64,000 nucleotides of DNA from assembly GCF_009870125.1 (NCBI RefSeq), contig NC_046679.1, positions 19,158,001 through 19,222,000 of the forward strand, read 5' to 3'. A model generated the notes under the pieces. That model was given only the letters and a program-made list of their open reading frames with translations, had not been told where the DNA came from and ran no database searches. Shown here one piece after another: positions 34,681 to 47,330 of this stretch. The stretch's first letter is position 1; each line of letters opens with the position of its first letter. Both the position numbers and the translations under genes were made by a program. The DNA is from Drosophila pseudoobscura (Eukaryota; Arthropoda; Insecta; Diptera; Drosophilidae).

Positions 34681-37450
34681 AATTTGTAAATGTGGAGTCA
34701 GAGTTGCCGAAAAAGCTCGGCAGCTTCCAACATTTTGGTGCCACGACGTGATCGCCGTGGACTTGTCGTGTGTTAATGGTGTCTCGTACATTTTTTAAAA
34801 TCAAATTCGAAGGTTTAACGTGACATTTGCGGAAAGGTAGCGAACCAAAGATTGTTGTGGCCGACCGTGGCAGTTCTAGCGATCCGCTATTCGTTTTCAC
34901 TTCTCTTTCGCCGTCTGCTTCTGCCTGCGCAGAGCACTGTCGAGACCGGCTGCACATACATATCTCTCTCTCGAATTCGAACTCGAAACAGTGTAAAACA
35001 TCTTGGTCGTTCTCTTGTGCATAACTGTTGCTTCTTTTTCGGTCGTCGCTTCGTTGCTTTGCCGGCGCATACATTTTGGACATACACTAATAAAAAGTTC
35101 TGTAAAAGTGAACGAAAAACGTTTTGTAAACTCATCTGAACTCTCGCGTTGCATCATTTTTATTCAACTGTGATCGACTTCTACCCTCCGCGTCAACAAT
35201 ATATAGTTCAAACCATGGGCAAAAGGAAAAGGAAGGAGTGGATCGTTGGCTATGGGCTATGAGATTGATACTTTGACAGTTGGCGATGCCTAATCTAATG
35301 AAAGTGTTAGTGCGAACGCAACCACTACCCAATTCCCTCCATCGCTGGTTTCCTTTATGAGGCTGAAGGCTAGAGCCATTTTCGACAGGCTAGAGTCCAT
35401 ACGCCAAATGGATGAATATGATTTGCGAGGATTGTTGGAATAATTGACGGAGCTGAAATCCAATTTATTGTGGCACACATCAGTTTGCAGGAAGTGGATT
35501 TTGAACCTATGTCTAGTGAAATACCAGGAAAATTTGACTCGTCCATCCTATCATTAAGGACCATTCTACAGCGTGAGTTGGGCAATCGTTCGCCGCCCAC
35601 GCATTGTTCCACGTTTCAAATGAACCCAAGTGAATGCCAATCCATTATGTACATGGCCAATCGATCGCGCTTGCCACATCTGTAGCTGCCCAAGTTTAGC
35701 GGAAACTATACAGAGTGGACAAGCTTCTATTCCATGTTCACAGCTGTTGTTGATAGTGAAGCTGAGCTGACTCACCATTAGCATCACTGCCGTCGTTTCC
35801 CAGAAGATTACGGACAGTCAACCTCGCGTCTCAATTAGCACTGCTAATTAGCCTAATTGGTTCCATAAGCCGCAGCGGATTGATCTGCTCGCCGGACTTT
35901 TCTTTGAGTTGCTGTGTGGGACAAATTCAGCTGGCGCCTGGATTACCTTTGCTGCAGAAGACACATCTCGAATGGATTCTATCTGGTGGCGGGCACTCGA
36001 CCACCAACTCCTCGTCGTTTATAGCAACCCAATCTTCGGATGACACCAATCACATCGGCTCGATGACTTGGTTCGTCAATTTTGGGAAGTGGAGCACATC
36101 TTTGAGCCAATCGCTAGGGCAACAAAGGGGGAACTTCACTGCGAGGAACACTTCGTCAACCATCACACTCAACCTTAGGGGAATACTCTGTTCGCTTGCA
36201 TATGAAGCGAAGTTTAGAGTCCTTAGGAGACTCCTATATGCTGGCAAAGCGGTGCTTGGAAAACTTGGCGCGCAAGTTCGTGCGTAATCCAGCTCTTTAT
36301 GCAAAATATTCGGCATTTAGAAAGAAGTACCTGTCCCTCGATCATAAGTCTCTGGTGCCCAACGATCACTGCGTCATCAAAGAGGACAGCTCCACACAAA
36401 CGCTGTGTTCTTGTTCGACAACACTGCAGCTACAACATCTATTCTTTCAATAAATTATCTGCTTTTGGCAGGTCCCACCATTCAAGCCAAGCTATTTCAC
36501 ACACTCATCCGTTTTCGCACACTTTCGTTTAAGCAGATCAACTCATTTGGAGGAATGATGCGCATTTTTTGTTACGTTGAGAAATTCATCAGTAGGACAA
36601 AGTCACCGGATCTCTCATCTGAGGACCTTCGCAAAGGATCGTACTTGCTATGTCGCATCTTTCAACGGGCCCCCTGTATCCTGAGTACCTTGCTCTGCGG
36701 AAAGGGAACTGCGTAGAAGCTTCCAGCACAATCATCTCGCTCTCGCGGTTCATAGATGACTTTGGTCTAATTCGTGTTGGTGGCCGCCTTCGGCACTCAG
36801 CTCTCGGCTTTGATGGACGCCACCCAATCATTTTACCCAAGAATCATCCATTGACGTTCGCCATCATTACGCACTTTCATCGAAATCAACACCATGCTGG
36901 TCCGCAGTCGCTACTTGGAGCGATTCGACTACAGTTTTGGCCCATCGGCGGCATGAAAACTGTGGCTGGCGTCTTGCGAAAATGCGTCATCTGCTGCCGG
37001 TCCAAATCTCGTCTTGTGAAACACATCATGCCTGAACTACCGAAGGATCGAGTACAGCATCTGGATCTTACATCTGCGTGTTAATCTGTTTTGCAACAAA
37101 GGCCGTCTTTGCATCGTGCAGACCCCCTCTGGAACCAATCGTCGAGCCGTCAACAAGCTGTGCGTCCTTCCAGTTGAGAATACTGTTAAAAGCCCTGGTC
37201 TTTCAACGGGGGGAATATGTTCGGAACAGCAGCCGTCAAAGGCTCTTAAGTCACGTCCCTCTTAAGTTTTCTGTTATCGCGCTCATCGTATGTACGCTCT
37301 CAGTTCATACACGCAAACACCTATGTAAAGTTCTTACTTGTTATAAGTCACTGCTTCGACCCTTCCTTCTCGCTAGTCGGTCGTTCCTATTCGAGGCAGT
37401 CGGTCAGCAGTCCTCTTCGTCGCCCAAAACGCTTAACACCTAAAATCGAA
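34681..37450 (+). mobile_element. BEL/Pao LTR retrotransposon, internally deleted
   Basis: It begins with a leader containing TTTTGGTGCCACGACGTGAT, a likely primer-binding-site region (about 34732). Gag-like coding at 35340-35770 has L-P-K-F-S-G-N-Y-T-E-W-T across a stop. An RT-proximal region with F-W-E-V-E-H lies at about 36060-36300. RT and RNase H are deleted, and the integrase zinc-binding part (36650-37070) has H-F-H-R-N-Q-H-H-A-G and C-V-I-C-C. The 37210-37450 stretch, starting TGTTCGGAACAGC, may be the 3' LTR. Many stops and shifts. Confidence 0.75.
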
Positions 37451-37779
37451 GTTCACGGCCCCGGCCTCTAACAACAACACACAAACAATATCGAACAATA
37501 AACGCCAAATTGTAACCTTTACAACGGAGCAATTTATTAACTTTATCCTAGGTCTGGATATACTGTAAGGAAGCGATCTTGGCTGTCCGCTCTGTACTTG
37601 TGCACTGATGTTAAGAAAGGCACAAACAATTGTATAGTGTAGTTGACACATTTGTTGATTTTGCGTGTTTTTCTTGGGCGATTACATCTAGAAAACCAAA
37701 TCACCAAAGAGTTATCCAGTCTAACTTAAACTAAAGACTTAATATACAAATTTCTACTGCTGCTCTCTCTCTCTCTATT

Positions 37780-38710
37780 TAATAGCTCGGTCAAATTTCT
37801 CCGTTCCTAACGCTCAATGCTATAAGAACTATCTCGATGCAGGATATGTTTTTCTCAGTACCCTAAACAGTTTTACTGCTCGTAAACAGTAAGCGTAGAA
37901 CGTCCGCACACCCATCCTCGCTATCATTTTGTAATACGTCGGCAAATAATGATCAGGCAATTGCCGACCTTTTTGCCAAATTTTTCCAAACCACCTATTC
38001 TGAGGAAAGCTACTTTGGTCATCCGTACCCATACGGTTTACCGAGGTCGAACGGCATTTTCAGTCCCTTGTTAAATTAATATTCTTTACTTCATGATCTT
38101 CGACTAGTTAAGCCGGTGTTTTCACCGGGTCCAGACGGGGTTCCGGGGTACTCAGGTTCTGCGCCGAGGCTCTGTGTGGACCCTTGTTTAACCTATTTAC
38201 TACCTGTCCTACTACTACCTACTCTGTCCATTGATTCTTCTTGCTTTCCCAGATCTGGAAGTAATAAATTTATAAGGAATGGATTTCTAGCTACCTTTGC
38301 TTCAGGTCTCAATGATACCTCTTCAAAAACTCCCTCTCCTCACCAATAAAGGTTAGTTCTGGAGTGCAAATGGGCAGCAATCTAGTATTAACGTACTCTC
38401 GAGTGTATGCGGATGACGTTAAGCTCGGTGTACAGTATAACAGTAACAGTATGACATTTCAGGAGACTATATATCTCGGTAGTTCGGCCGATTTTTGAAT
38501 ACGGCTCTTGTGTATTGTCAGTACTAGGTACAGTAGAGAATCAGTCCAGAAAAACTTTTTTTTTCCGAGGCTTATTATTATATATATTATAAAACGGATT
38601 ATAAATCACTCTACCAAATTAAATCCACCACTAATTTGTAATTGTTTTTGTATTTCGAATGCACGCCTGGTTCTTTTAGTAAGTTTAGTTATAATTATCC
38701 TCGAATATTA
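37780..38710 (+). mobile_element. CR1-like LINE fragment, plus strand
   Basis: Bases 37830-37960 match 24830-24960 (CTATCTCGATGCAGGATA ... ATCCTCGCTATCATTT). The frame then reads DQAIADLFAKFFQTTYSEES, P-G-P-D-G-V-P-G at 38120-38150, and a V-Y-A-D-D-V-K RT box at about 38405. Deletions between. Confidence 0.8.
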
Positions 38711-39437
38711 GTCTAACCTCTCTGTTTCCTGCATGTTCACGATCGGCTCGGTTAACGAGTCGCGCGACGTGCGGTATCGCCATTCGGTCGTTTAAGCGCG
38801 AGGAGGGCTTAGTTTCTGCCTGGGATTAGTCTACTACTGGTGCCGCATATGTCAATTGATGGTGCAGTCATTGCATATCAACGTCCAAATATGTATGTAT
38901 GTATTATAATACAATTTTAAGACCTTTTTCATTGTCGTCTAGCTTTTGTCTAAATATTGTTTTTTATTTGTTGCGCTTAGCCCAGCCGGAATTTTTGATC
39001 ACATTGTGATTATATAGAAAAAATTAAAAAGAAAAACCAAAATAAGAATAACGAAGCGATCTAGAAGAGAAAGAGAGCGATAGTGATAGTTCGGCCGAAC
39101 TTATTATATGTGCTATTTCCTAAAAATGCCGGCTTTTTTGTCGCCGGGTGTTAAAGTTGTAGTCTTTTTATTTAAAATTAAGTTCGTGAATAAAATGCAT
39201 CCAATTTTAATTTAAAATGATTTCGCTTGCATGTGCGACTATGGTTTAAATTTATAACTTAATTTAATTTTAATTTAAACAGCTTATACTTATAATATTG
39301 GAAAGCAAAACAATATTTGTCCAATTTTAAACACAAGAAAGATGGTCTTAAAACATATATTGAGTAGTTTCCGAAATGAAAATGTATTATAATCAATATA
39401 CGGTATTTACTCTAATTTATCTCAAATTTTGTACTAC
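38711..39437. other. Spacer downstream of SPF30, unassigned
   Basis: 38730-38880 is GC-rich and contains CTACTGGTGCCGCATATG, which resembles an LTR-element primer-binding site. 39000-39437 is AT-rich and probably contains the SPF30 3'UTR. Nothing firmer. Confidence 0.35.
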
Positions 39438-42400
39438 TCAAAGACCCTTACGGTATTTTTCTCCAACAGTAAAATCAGTCATTCCTTTTCCTGCCGTTCC
39501 ACATGTACCTATTCCAACTCTACCACTTACATTATCAGGTGATGCAAATATGCTCTTAACTTTCATTCCTGGCTTTTTTTGATTTTTAGTGGTAAAGTGA
39601 ATCCATTTATTTTTATCAGACTCACGCTCTTCTTCCAAGTCTTTAAAGCGCTGTTGTTTCTTTTGTTTTCGTTTTTTTAAATATTCTTTTTGATTTGGCC
39701 TGTGACGTCTGAAAAATAAATTCTTATTAAATAATAATAGTAATTATAATAACCGCCTTTCATACTTGTTTGATGGGAATACTTCATTGCGGGTAGTACG
39801 TTCACGCAATTCGTTCACAGTAGTTGTGCAACGATTCTGATAGGCATCAAATATCACACTTGCTTCGCCTTCTTTAGTTATACCTTCTATAGTTGCATCG
39901 TAGTATTGTCGATCTTCCTTCCATTTAGCTTGGCATTTGTCACCAATCTTCCATACTTTAGCAGCGGAGACTAATTTTTCAGCCTCCAAAAGAGCAGCTT
40001 CAATTTCATCGAAATAGTTTGAGCTCGCTGTTTTAGATGATGAAGGCTCTACATAGGAGGACTTTTGCTGCTCTTCTAAATGTGTTTTGATCAAATCACG
40101 TGTTAATGTAATGACCTCCTCTAGATCGCTTTTCAGTTTCAAAAGTTCTTCATTATTCGGATCTGTTTGCAGCGCCGCTTCTACCTACGAAACCCAAGCA
40201 AAAATAAAATAAATATTATATTTATCAGTATAAACTTACATAAAATTTAATTTATGTCAAACTGCCACAGAAAATTATAGCTGAAAGCAAAAAAAAAAAA
40301 AAAAAACTGCGGAGACAACAGCGGTGGAAGCAGAAAATCCCCGACAGCGACCGTATCACCTATGTGATACGGAGAAAAAATATGTAAGTGAGATGTTAAT
40401 TTAAAACTAAAAGGATAAAGTGTTGGTGTTTAGAGACATATGTATGTTATACTAAAACAATTGATACTTGCAGTTGCGCAATCCCTAGCCTGAGAAAATA
40501 GGAATCAGATCCAGAGCATGGAGGCAGCTGTTGCAGCGCTAGTTAATTCGAGAATTCGAGGGTCAACTAAACGCCCTTAGGAACGACGCTTCAATAGAAG
40601 AGGCCCTAACACAACAGAAATTAAAATTCGACGAAAGGCTAAATCTGCTTTGAAGTGAATAATTAATTGACCAAGTGTTAAAGAGTACCAACCAGCTTCC
40701 ATTAATACGGACATCAAGAGCGACGAGCCCCTAGATATGGTTAAATACATCCGCGCATTCAATGGTAGTCAATGGCTCCATACCGCTCATTTTGTTTGAA
40801 GTGTTTGAACCATATTCTAAAACTCAGGGTGGCAGCCATAAGGCATTTGCCTCAAGATCGTTTAGTAATAAACAGATTTTTCACATTCAGGCGTCTAACA
40901 CTCAAGCTATCTCCACGCCCGAGCCCTTGGAGATTAGCTCTTCCTCCCGCTTTAGACAACCGACCAAATATCAAAAAAATTACAGGTCGAATAAATTCAG
41001 CGGTAGCTCTCAAAATACGCAAAATATGGTTGCCTAGGAAGAGGTCACAGAAATTGACGATGCACTTTCCAAAAAACTAGATAGGGCCACTTACCGAGCT
41101 AATAGATAGATAATAATAATAGATAGTTGGCTAATTTTTTCCTTGAGATAAAAACAATCTGTTGTTATAACGAGAAATCGTTGAATTCCGAAACAATTAA
41201 GTCCATACTAATAAACAACTTCGACATCTGTATCGTAAATGCAAATGTCTAAAGATAGACAAACAATTCATATACACTTTAGACCTTATACTAATGGCGA
41301 CAACACAGTTTAATAAGACAATATGCTCAGTAACGAAAAAAACTCTATTGAGATAATACACTCTACTCCTAACGGGCCAGCAAAAACAAAAAACACGAGA
41401 GCTATCAAGTTGGCGAAAGAGTTTGGAATAAGCTCACACCACTATGCTCCGAAGAAATATTAGTAGCAGACCTCGGGATAATTAAAAGAGACAGAAAACA
41501 GACAGATTAAAATTAATACGAAGATGCAAGAAAGACGCATCGAAATTACTTACTAAACACAATCCACAAGATAGACGAAATAGAAACCGAACACTTATAT
41601 GAGACAATACTAGCCGAAAACAGAATAATAATTGCAGAGCTGCAAAATAAATCTCATCAACCCAACTATATTAAATTACATAGATAGCAAGGAAGTGACA
41701 AAGATTAAGTAAGAAGATTAACGTTCACCCAGTCCAGTCTTAGACTACGAGGATAAAACTATGGTCAATGATTGTGGTGCGAACATAATCGTGCGAACGA
41801 ATTGGGTTCCTGCGCAAAACTGGTATCTGGAACCCCCAACTGCAGCACTGACACTTTTAGCCAATATATCAATGGTAAAAAGTTGATGCACTTTAGATGG
41901 TATCTCAACAGTATTTTTACTGCTGCAAATATTTTGCAAGTCCATCGTTTAATTTACTGACAACCAAAAAAAAAAAATTAAACGAATATAATAAAATTTG
42001 CGAGACTAGAGAAGGCACAACTACATTAATTTCAGAGTGCGCCTTTTTCCCTCTGGGTTTTATATTATCCACCGTACATACATACATATGTACATACATA
42101 AATATGTACATACATACATACATATGTACCTACATACATATGCATGTAACTTGGTTGGACGGATGCAAATTGCCGATGTTATCACGGAAAAAGAAAATTG
42201 AAATGATGTTTCCCAGCAAAGCCACGCACCAAACCAAACTAAACCACATATATATGTATTTCCATGTATGAATCCGATCGCTAAAGCTTTGGCGGGCTGT
42301 CTCGTTTTTCACTCGTGTGCGATATCATTGACGAGTGTTTGGCATTCTGCTATTTAGGTGACAGATGTACATAGTACATAAATATGTACATGCATGTGTA

Positions 42401-42532
42401 TTGAGGTTTGTTTTTGCTGAACTAAGAACCCAAGAGATGAAGTGCATATTTTAATACTGAAACGTGTACATATATTACAAAATAGTATACCTGCTGCAGC
42501 TGCAATTTATAGTTTTGCAAATCGTCTGCCAT
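39438..42532 (-). CDS. Survival-motor-neuron-related splicing factor 30 (SPF30/SMNDC1, fly CG17454 orthologue)
   Basis: Tudor-domain spliceosome factor needed to load the tri-snRNP onto prespliceosomes in the nucleus. The three exons on the minus strand are 42491-42532 (M-ADDLQNYKLQLQQ), 39766-40184 and 39438-39708. The introns are 2306 nt and 57 nt, both GT...AG, and the product is 243 aa, close to the human protein (about 238 aa). The N-terminal helical part covers about residues 1-75. The Tudor core is about 80-135, with WKIGDKCQAKWKEDRQYYDA and the following V-I-F-D-A-Y-Q-N strand pair. The basic and acidic C-terminal tail includes KKRKQKKQQR and a G-rich end. Start chosen because MADD is the usual N-terminus. 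A gypsy-like remnant sits in the first intron. The upstream neighbour Mzt1 is divergent, 1.5 kb away. CG17454 as the D. melanogaster orthologue is from memory. Confidence 0.93.
40289..40306 (+). repeat. 18-base A homopolymer
   Basis: Uninterrupted A run in the first SPF30 intron, next to a GC-rich leader-like segment (GCGGAGACAACAGCGGTGG). Confidence 0.9.
40440..41960 (+). mobile_element. Gypsy-type LTR element remnant in SPF30 intron 1
   Basis: Gag-like coding at 40540-41080 is broken by stops. A late pol-like segment at 41395-41480 reads Y-Q-V-G-E-R-V-W-N-K-L-T, then A-D-L-G. A further open stretch at 41745-41890 contains N-W-Y-L-E-P-P. Strongly decayed; the family is assigned by general resemblance. 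Confidence 0.5.
42065..42145 (+). repeat. TACATA/CATACATA simple repeat
   Basis: Repeated CATACATA and ATGTACATA units between 42072 and 42140 in the first SPF30 intron. Confidence 0.9.
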
Positions 42533-43014
42533 TGATAATATTTATACTTAAAAAAGAAATAACTCAGCTGGATATGTAAATATATTCCTTTGTTAAGGCA
42601 TCGCTGAAAAGTTCGAGTCGATAGGTGAACGTCGGATTTGGAACAGTTTTGAGATACAATAAATTCGTTGCATTAGTGGTATTCTTCGAACTAATTGACG
42701 ACGGCTATCACATATATTAATCAGTCACGCTACGTTTTCACTCACTTTTGCGTTTTACGTTTTCAGCCAAAGCGATTCGTTATTGTTTTAAGGTGCTCCA
42801 GTTTAAAAAATAATGTTGTTAAGACATTTTTTATTTTCTCATCGATGATGACAAACAAAACCAGTCTACTTGGTTGATTCGTAATAATAGATCGTGATGA
42901 AAATGACTTAATTTTTTTTAAGTTCTTGTTTTAAAGCAAAACACCTGTGTATTTAACAAGTCTGACGAGCTGAAAGTCTTGAAAATTAAATTGCAATTGG
43001 TGAAAAAATTAATT

Positions 43015-43770
43015 TGTTGCATTGAATTGTGGCGGGAAACAGCTGTCTTTGCTGTTTATCTGTTCCGTTATGTGCTGTTATAAGCAAAAAAATATTTTTT
43101 GCTAACGTTCCAATAACTGAATCAGTCTGCGTCAGGCAAATAACGATTTCGGACTCAGGGAGAGACCGGCATCATACGCTGCTGCACCGTTGCACTCCAG
43201 TTTCCAGCCAATCCGTGTCCATTTCCGTACCACTTTCGACACCTACCGAAGTTCAGTCTTGTGTTCAGAACTATTTCGCCTCCGGCAAGAGGGCTGTACT
43301 CCTGGGCACGGCCATTATCAATATTTGCCACTTGGGGACAAACTTCCGCGCCCGCGCTCTAATCGACCCGGGTTCCGAAGCAACGTTTATTACGGAACGT
43401 CTCTTCAATATAATCAATCTCGGGCCTCAATCAGACAGTATCCGCTCAATCCATGAAGCTCTGTCATTTTGTCATCCATTCCCCGACGAGGCCGGACTTG
43501 CACGTAAACGCCACGGCTTACGTTCTGCCTGAACTGGCGGGTAACCTTCCATCCTAGCCGAATCCGCAAAATTCGTTGCGAGACCTGTCGAACCTCGCAT
43601 GGGCGGATCCGATCTTCTATGAGAGTTCACAAATAGATGTCCTGATTGGAGTGGATATCCTTCCGTCCATTCTGTTAAGCTCACTGACCAACATCTGTGT
43701 TTTCGGGTGGGTACTTACCGGCCCAGTGCCCAGTGTCAATGTCTACAATAAATTTTCCCACTCGATACTA
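43015..43770 (+). mobile_element. BEL/Pao pol fragment with aspartic protease
   Basis: The frame 43029-43532 contains A-R-A-L-I-D-P-G-S-E-A-T-F-I, a retroviral-type aspartic protease active-site region (usual form D-S-G-S). After a shift it continues with QIDVLIGVDILPSILLSS and F-G-W-V-L-T-G-P, the conserved post-protease block. It lies between the divergent SPF30 and Mzt1 genes. Confidence 0.8.
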
Positions 43771-44068
43771 TCAATGGTAAACCGAAACAATCGATGGTTA
43801 CCAGTCCTATCGTTTTGTATTTTGATTTTTTCCCTACAAACACAAAAATTAAATACAATTAAAATTCCAAACGGATTTAGACACGCAAAGTTCGCAGCGA
43901 TCAAAAAACAATTTTAAGTAAGTATATTGTAGTAAGTATATTTTGTGCTGAATAATGTAATGAGACAATGGAATATTTAGATATTTAGACGCAGCTTGGA
44001 GTACCTTACAATATTTCTGGAAAATTCAGATGGAATTTTAATTGTCAGAAAAAATCACGGCTTAAAAG

Positions 44069-44311
44069 ATGTCTGTCTTACCATTTACTGACTTATCAAA
44101 TAATATTACAGTTACAAATTTAGAAACGGTTAAGTCAAATAGAATACGTACAATTGTTGATGGATTGTCTACATTGTTAAATGTTGGGATATGTCCAGAC
44201 ACTATGACCCAATGTGTGAGCCTTCTTGAATGTGGAGTGCACTCCCAGTCTCTAGTTCAGTTCATGAAAGAATTAAAGGCTTTTAAAAACACTACCATGT
44301 CCTCCAATTAA
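44069..44311 (+). CDS. Mzt1: Mitotic-spindle organizing protein 1 (Mozart1, gamma-tubulin complex)
   Basis: Small subunit that binds N-termini of GCP proteins and helps recruit or activate gamma-tubulin ring complexes at microtubule-organising centres. Single exon, 80 aa. The MOZART1 helical core spans about residues 24-70: TIVDGLSTLLNVGICPDTM, then a cysteine-containing helix ending in LLECGV, then LVQFMKELKAF. This follows the pattern of the human protein (LLEISRILNTGLD..., CVRLCEQGI..., LSSVIKELR). The length is typical for the family. It is divergent from the SPF30 gene, with a decayed BEL/Pao protease fragment (43015-43770) between them. A T-rich stretch follows the stop. From memory, fly Mzt1 is mainly expressed in testis. 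Confidence 0.9.
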   Translation: MSVLPFTDLSNNITVTNLETVKSNRIRTIVDGLSTLLNVGICPDTMTQCVSLLECGVHSQSLVQFMKELKAFKNTTMSSN

Positions 44312-45099
44312 TTAAACATTTTTTTGTTTTTAGTTTTATTTATTTTATGTTGTATTTGAATAGATTAGTCTTAAAATTCAATGTTAATCCTAATATCTAT
44401 TTTACCGGGCACTGCTTGCTTTGGCCTTCGACTGGAACGATGTTTATTTATTTGATTTTGTCTATGGGTATTTAATTTTGTTGATTATTATACAGTTTAG
44501 CTTGCTTAATAAATTCGTTTATGGTGTAAATATTATTTATTTATGGTGGGGGATTTGAATAATGGGTAAGTGGGTTTAGTGGAGTGTTTTTCAGTGGAGA
44601 TAGATAGCTTGGTGTTGATGTTCGGCTGAGAGTGAGCCCCAAATTGGAGTCTGTCGCTTTGGTATGGGCATTTTATGTTCACTAACAACAAATAATCAAT
44701 CTGCTCAGAAAATAGAATCAGATATTACTTTAAAATAACTTTCTTCCGCACTCTCAAGCTTAAGGGCTCGCGCACACTGTAGCTGGAAGCAGAGCTGAAA
44801 GTTGAGCTGATCTGAGAGCCTTTTTCAAGCAGAATCAGCTTTTATTGTGCAGGTGCGTACATTGTCGGCTGATCTGATTGCTAAAAGCTGAATGCCATTT
44901 CCTCCCTATGTCTATCTCCTTAAGTGTCATCAAATGTTATCATTATAATTATTATTATTATTAATTAATTATTATATCACAGCAAGTATAGTAGCCAAAC
45001 GGAAGTTTTCTCCAAATTTCCGTTGTGTATTGTATTCGTATTACTCTTATTTTTCGAATTATTATTTTATTTTTTAATTATTAATTTTTTTTATAATAA

Positions 45100-45460
45100 C
45101 AAACATTGGATGTCTATCGTCCAGAAGGAATCGTTTCCGACCCTATAAAGTATATATATTGTTGATCAGCATCAATAGCCGAGTCGATTGAGTCGATTTT
45201 AAAATATACTTGTAACAGTGACATATCAAAGAAGTCTGGATACAAAGTTTCGTTGCTCTAGCTCTTATAGTCTCTGAGCACTAGGCGCTCATAGGGACGG
45301 AGAGACAGACAGGGCTCAATCGACTCGGCTATTTATGCTCATCAAGAATATGTATACTTTATGGAGTCGGAAACGGTTCCTTCTGGACGTAACACACATC
45401 CACTTTCTCCACAAATCTAATATACCCCTATACTCATTTGCCTATCGGATATAAAAAGAC
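45100..45460. mobile_element. Head-to-head DINE-1 pair (foldback)
   Basis: The + arm (45108-45200) carries CGTCCAGAAGGAATCGTTTC and AAAGTATATATATTGTTGAT. The - arm (45215-45455) carries the complement (CGGAAACGGTTCCTTCTGGA, CTCAATCGACTCGGCTATT). The two 5' parts face outward from a junction near 45205. Confidence 0.85.
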
Positions 45461-45479
45461 GTCAATTGTTAAGGATTTT

Positions 45480-45720
45480 ATAGTGTAGGTTAGGTTAGGT
45501 TAGGTAGAGGCGGCTGCCAAGCTCGCTCGGAGCCCGGCACACTTAGGCTGGTTTCGGCCTGTTGTGATACCGCGCTTGGGATCATTCCCTCCCTGCAGTG
45601 AGATTTCATATCAACAGTTGACATCCATCCAGATGCTGTTATAAAGTTTGCGATATTTTTGGGACATAGCGTGGACATCTCCTAGATGATCCGTCCAGAT
45701 CCAACTCGATAATGTCCGAA
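45480..45720 (-). mobile_element. LINE 3' tail fragment (same family as 22020-23760)
   Basis: GAGGCGGCTGCCAAGCTCGC ... CACACTTAGGCTGGTTTCGG matches 22050-22110. It starts with a (TAGGT)n-like run at 45486-45508. Confidence 0.65.
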
Positions 45721-45984
45721 AATGTCATTATTAAAGAATAAATTATGCATAACATAAAGCATTTAAAGAGCATAGAAATATTTGTTCTATGTTGTCAGTC
45801 ATCTGTCATTTATTCGCCACACACTTGCAACTTCAGCCTGGCAGACTCGGCTATGCCGCATTCAATCTCATCGACAGCCTTGAATGCATTTGAGCCATTG
45901 GGCATGATTGTTGTTGTTTTTTGTTAATTTTGCCACAATAATTGTTTACGTTTTCGCAGTGAATACCATTTTTTCGTTGTGAAT

Positions 45985-46152
45985 GACAATTATTCAGAAT
46001 TTTTGAAAACCATCGGGTAACTATCGCATAGAAACGTGTGGTTTAGGAACATCCAAAATGGATGGTGGACTAACTGGGAAATTTTCGGAACGGCAAAACC
46101 TTACGGGCCTTCCCCGAAATGGATGATGGATGGTCGTCATTGTGAATAGCCT
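45985..46152 (-). repeat. Single arm of the long inverted-repeat element
   Basis: Complement of the 23861-24020 arm: AAACGTGTGGTTTAGGAACA, GGAAATTTTCGGAACGGCAA, and TGGTCGTCATTGTGAATAGC at the outer end. Confidence 0.65.
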
Positions 46153-47330
46153 ATAAAGGCAACTCCCACTTGGTCATCATTGGTCGGCTTCAGAATTGGA
46201 TAATATGTTGGGGAAAACTTAAAGATTTTGATTATAAAATTAGGGAGTCACTTTACTACACCTCTACTTCATTTTGAAGCACAATTCTAATATATTGTTA
46301 CGTTTTTACAATTCTTACTCCGTATTGAGAACTGAGACAGAGAGTAGTTTCTACTTTAACAGAGAGACTTTATTTTCTTATGATTTGTGATTGTGATTCT
46401 TATGATTGTGTTCCAAACAACTTCTAGCCAATATATTTAAAGTAAGATATAAAAAGTACTCAATTTTGTAATAATAAGTTAATAATAAATTTCAATGTTG
46501 TAGCACTAGGAATATTAAAATAAATAAACTAAATTTTCCATACCTATATTTTTGTTTTTTGAATTTTCAAACCCTTTGTTGGAATCGTGTGGATCAAACA
46601 AGTTGCTGAGACACAGCTTCACTAGAAAAGCGCATAAATGAACCGGTGGAGGGGTTTGTTTTGTTATTTTTGAGTTTTTAGAAAAGTTTTCTGCTCCAAA
46701 TTTGGCTGCTGTCTGCCTGCGGCCTAATATCTGTTACATCATGCAGAGACCCATGTCGACAGCATATACATATATACATACGAGTACATATATATTTATG
46801 GTAGTTTATGGAGTCGAGATTTTTCCGTATGTAGGATTGAATCCTCTGGTCAAATGGTAATAACTTACCTAAGGGAGTGAACAAAAGAAGGGTATCTAAA
46901 GCTTCGACCCTCTAAACAAACCTTTATTTTCTGCTTTCTTTGACGATACAAACACAGGCGTACAAAAAGTTTGGAACGCTTTTTTCCAAGACTGTTGTTT
47001 CTGTTGTAGTTGTTTCTCATATATAAAAATGTTTGTATATACGTATATGTATTATTCTATTTTATGTATATACGGTTAGTAAGTATACTGGAACAGCTAG
47101 AAATTTGACAACGTTAACGCATGCTCGCTAAAATGCGTTGGAAAGGTCATATTCGCATACGAAAATGCCTCAGTGCCTTTAAATTGTTTGCAACCAAGTG
47201 CACTTTCAGTTGAGCTGGAAACTGTGTTGGCTTCATTGGCGTGTATTATTTTTGTTAACAAATTTGTGAAACCATAAAAGATTGTGGGCCAGAAGTCAAA
47301 TTATTGAAGTAAAATAAACTTCTCAACAAC
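46153..47330 (+). other. Upstream region of the SLC45 gene
   Basis: AT-rich DNA without recognised elements. A TTTCAGTTGAGCTGG stretch at about 47204 resembles an arthropod initiator (TCAGTT), 120 bp before the ATG, so transcription could start there. This is inference. Confidence 0.35.

Noticed and set aside
34827..35157. Overlapping open frames on both strands near 35 kb
   Set aside because: They lie in the leader of the BEL/Pao element after its primer-binding-site-like sequence. No frame stands out.
43029..43532. 167-codon frame as a domesticated protease gene
   Set aside because: Although open, it lacks the normal D-S/T-G motif (D-P-G), continues in another frame into a pol block, and has no splice or promoter evidence. 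Better explained as a BEL remnant.
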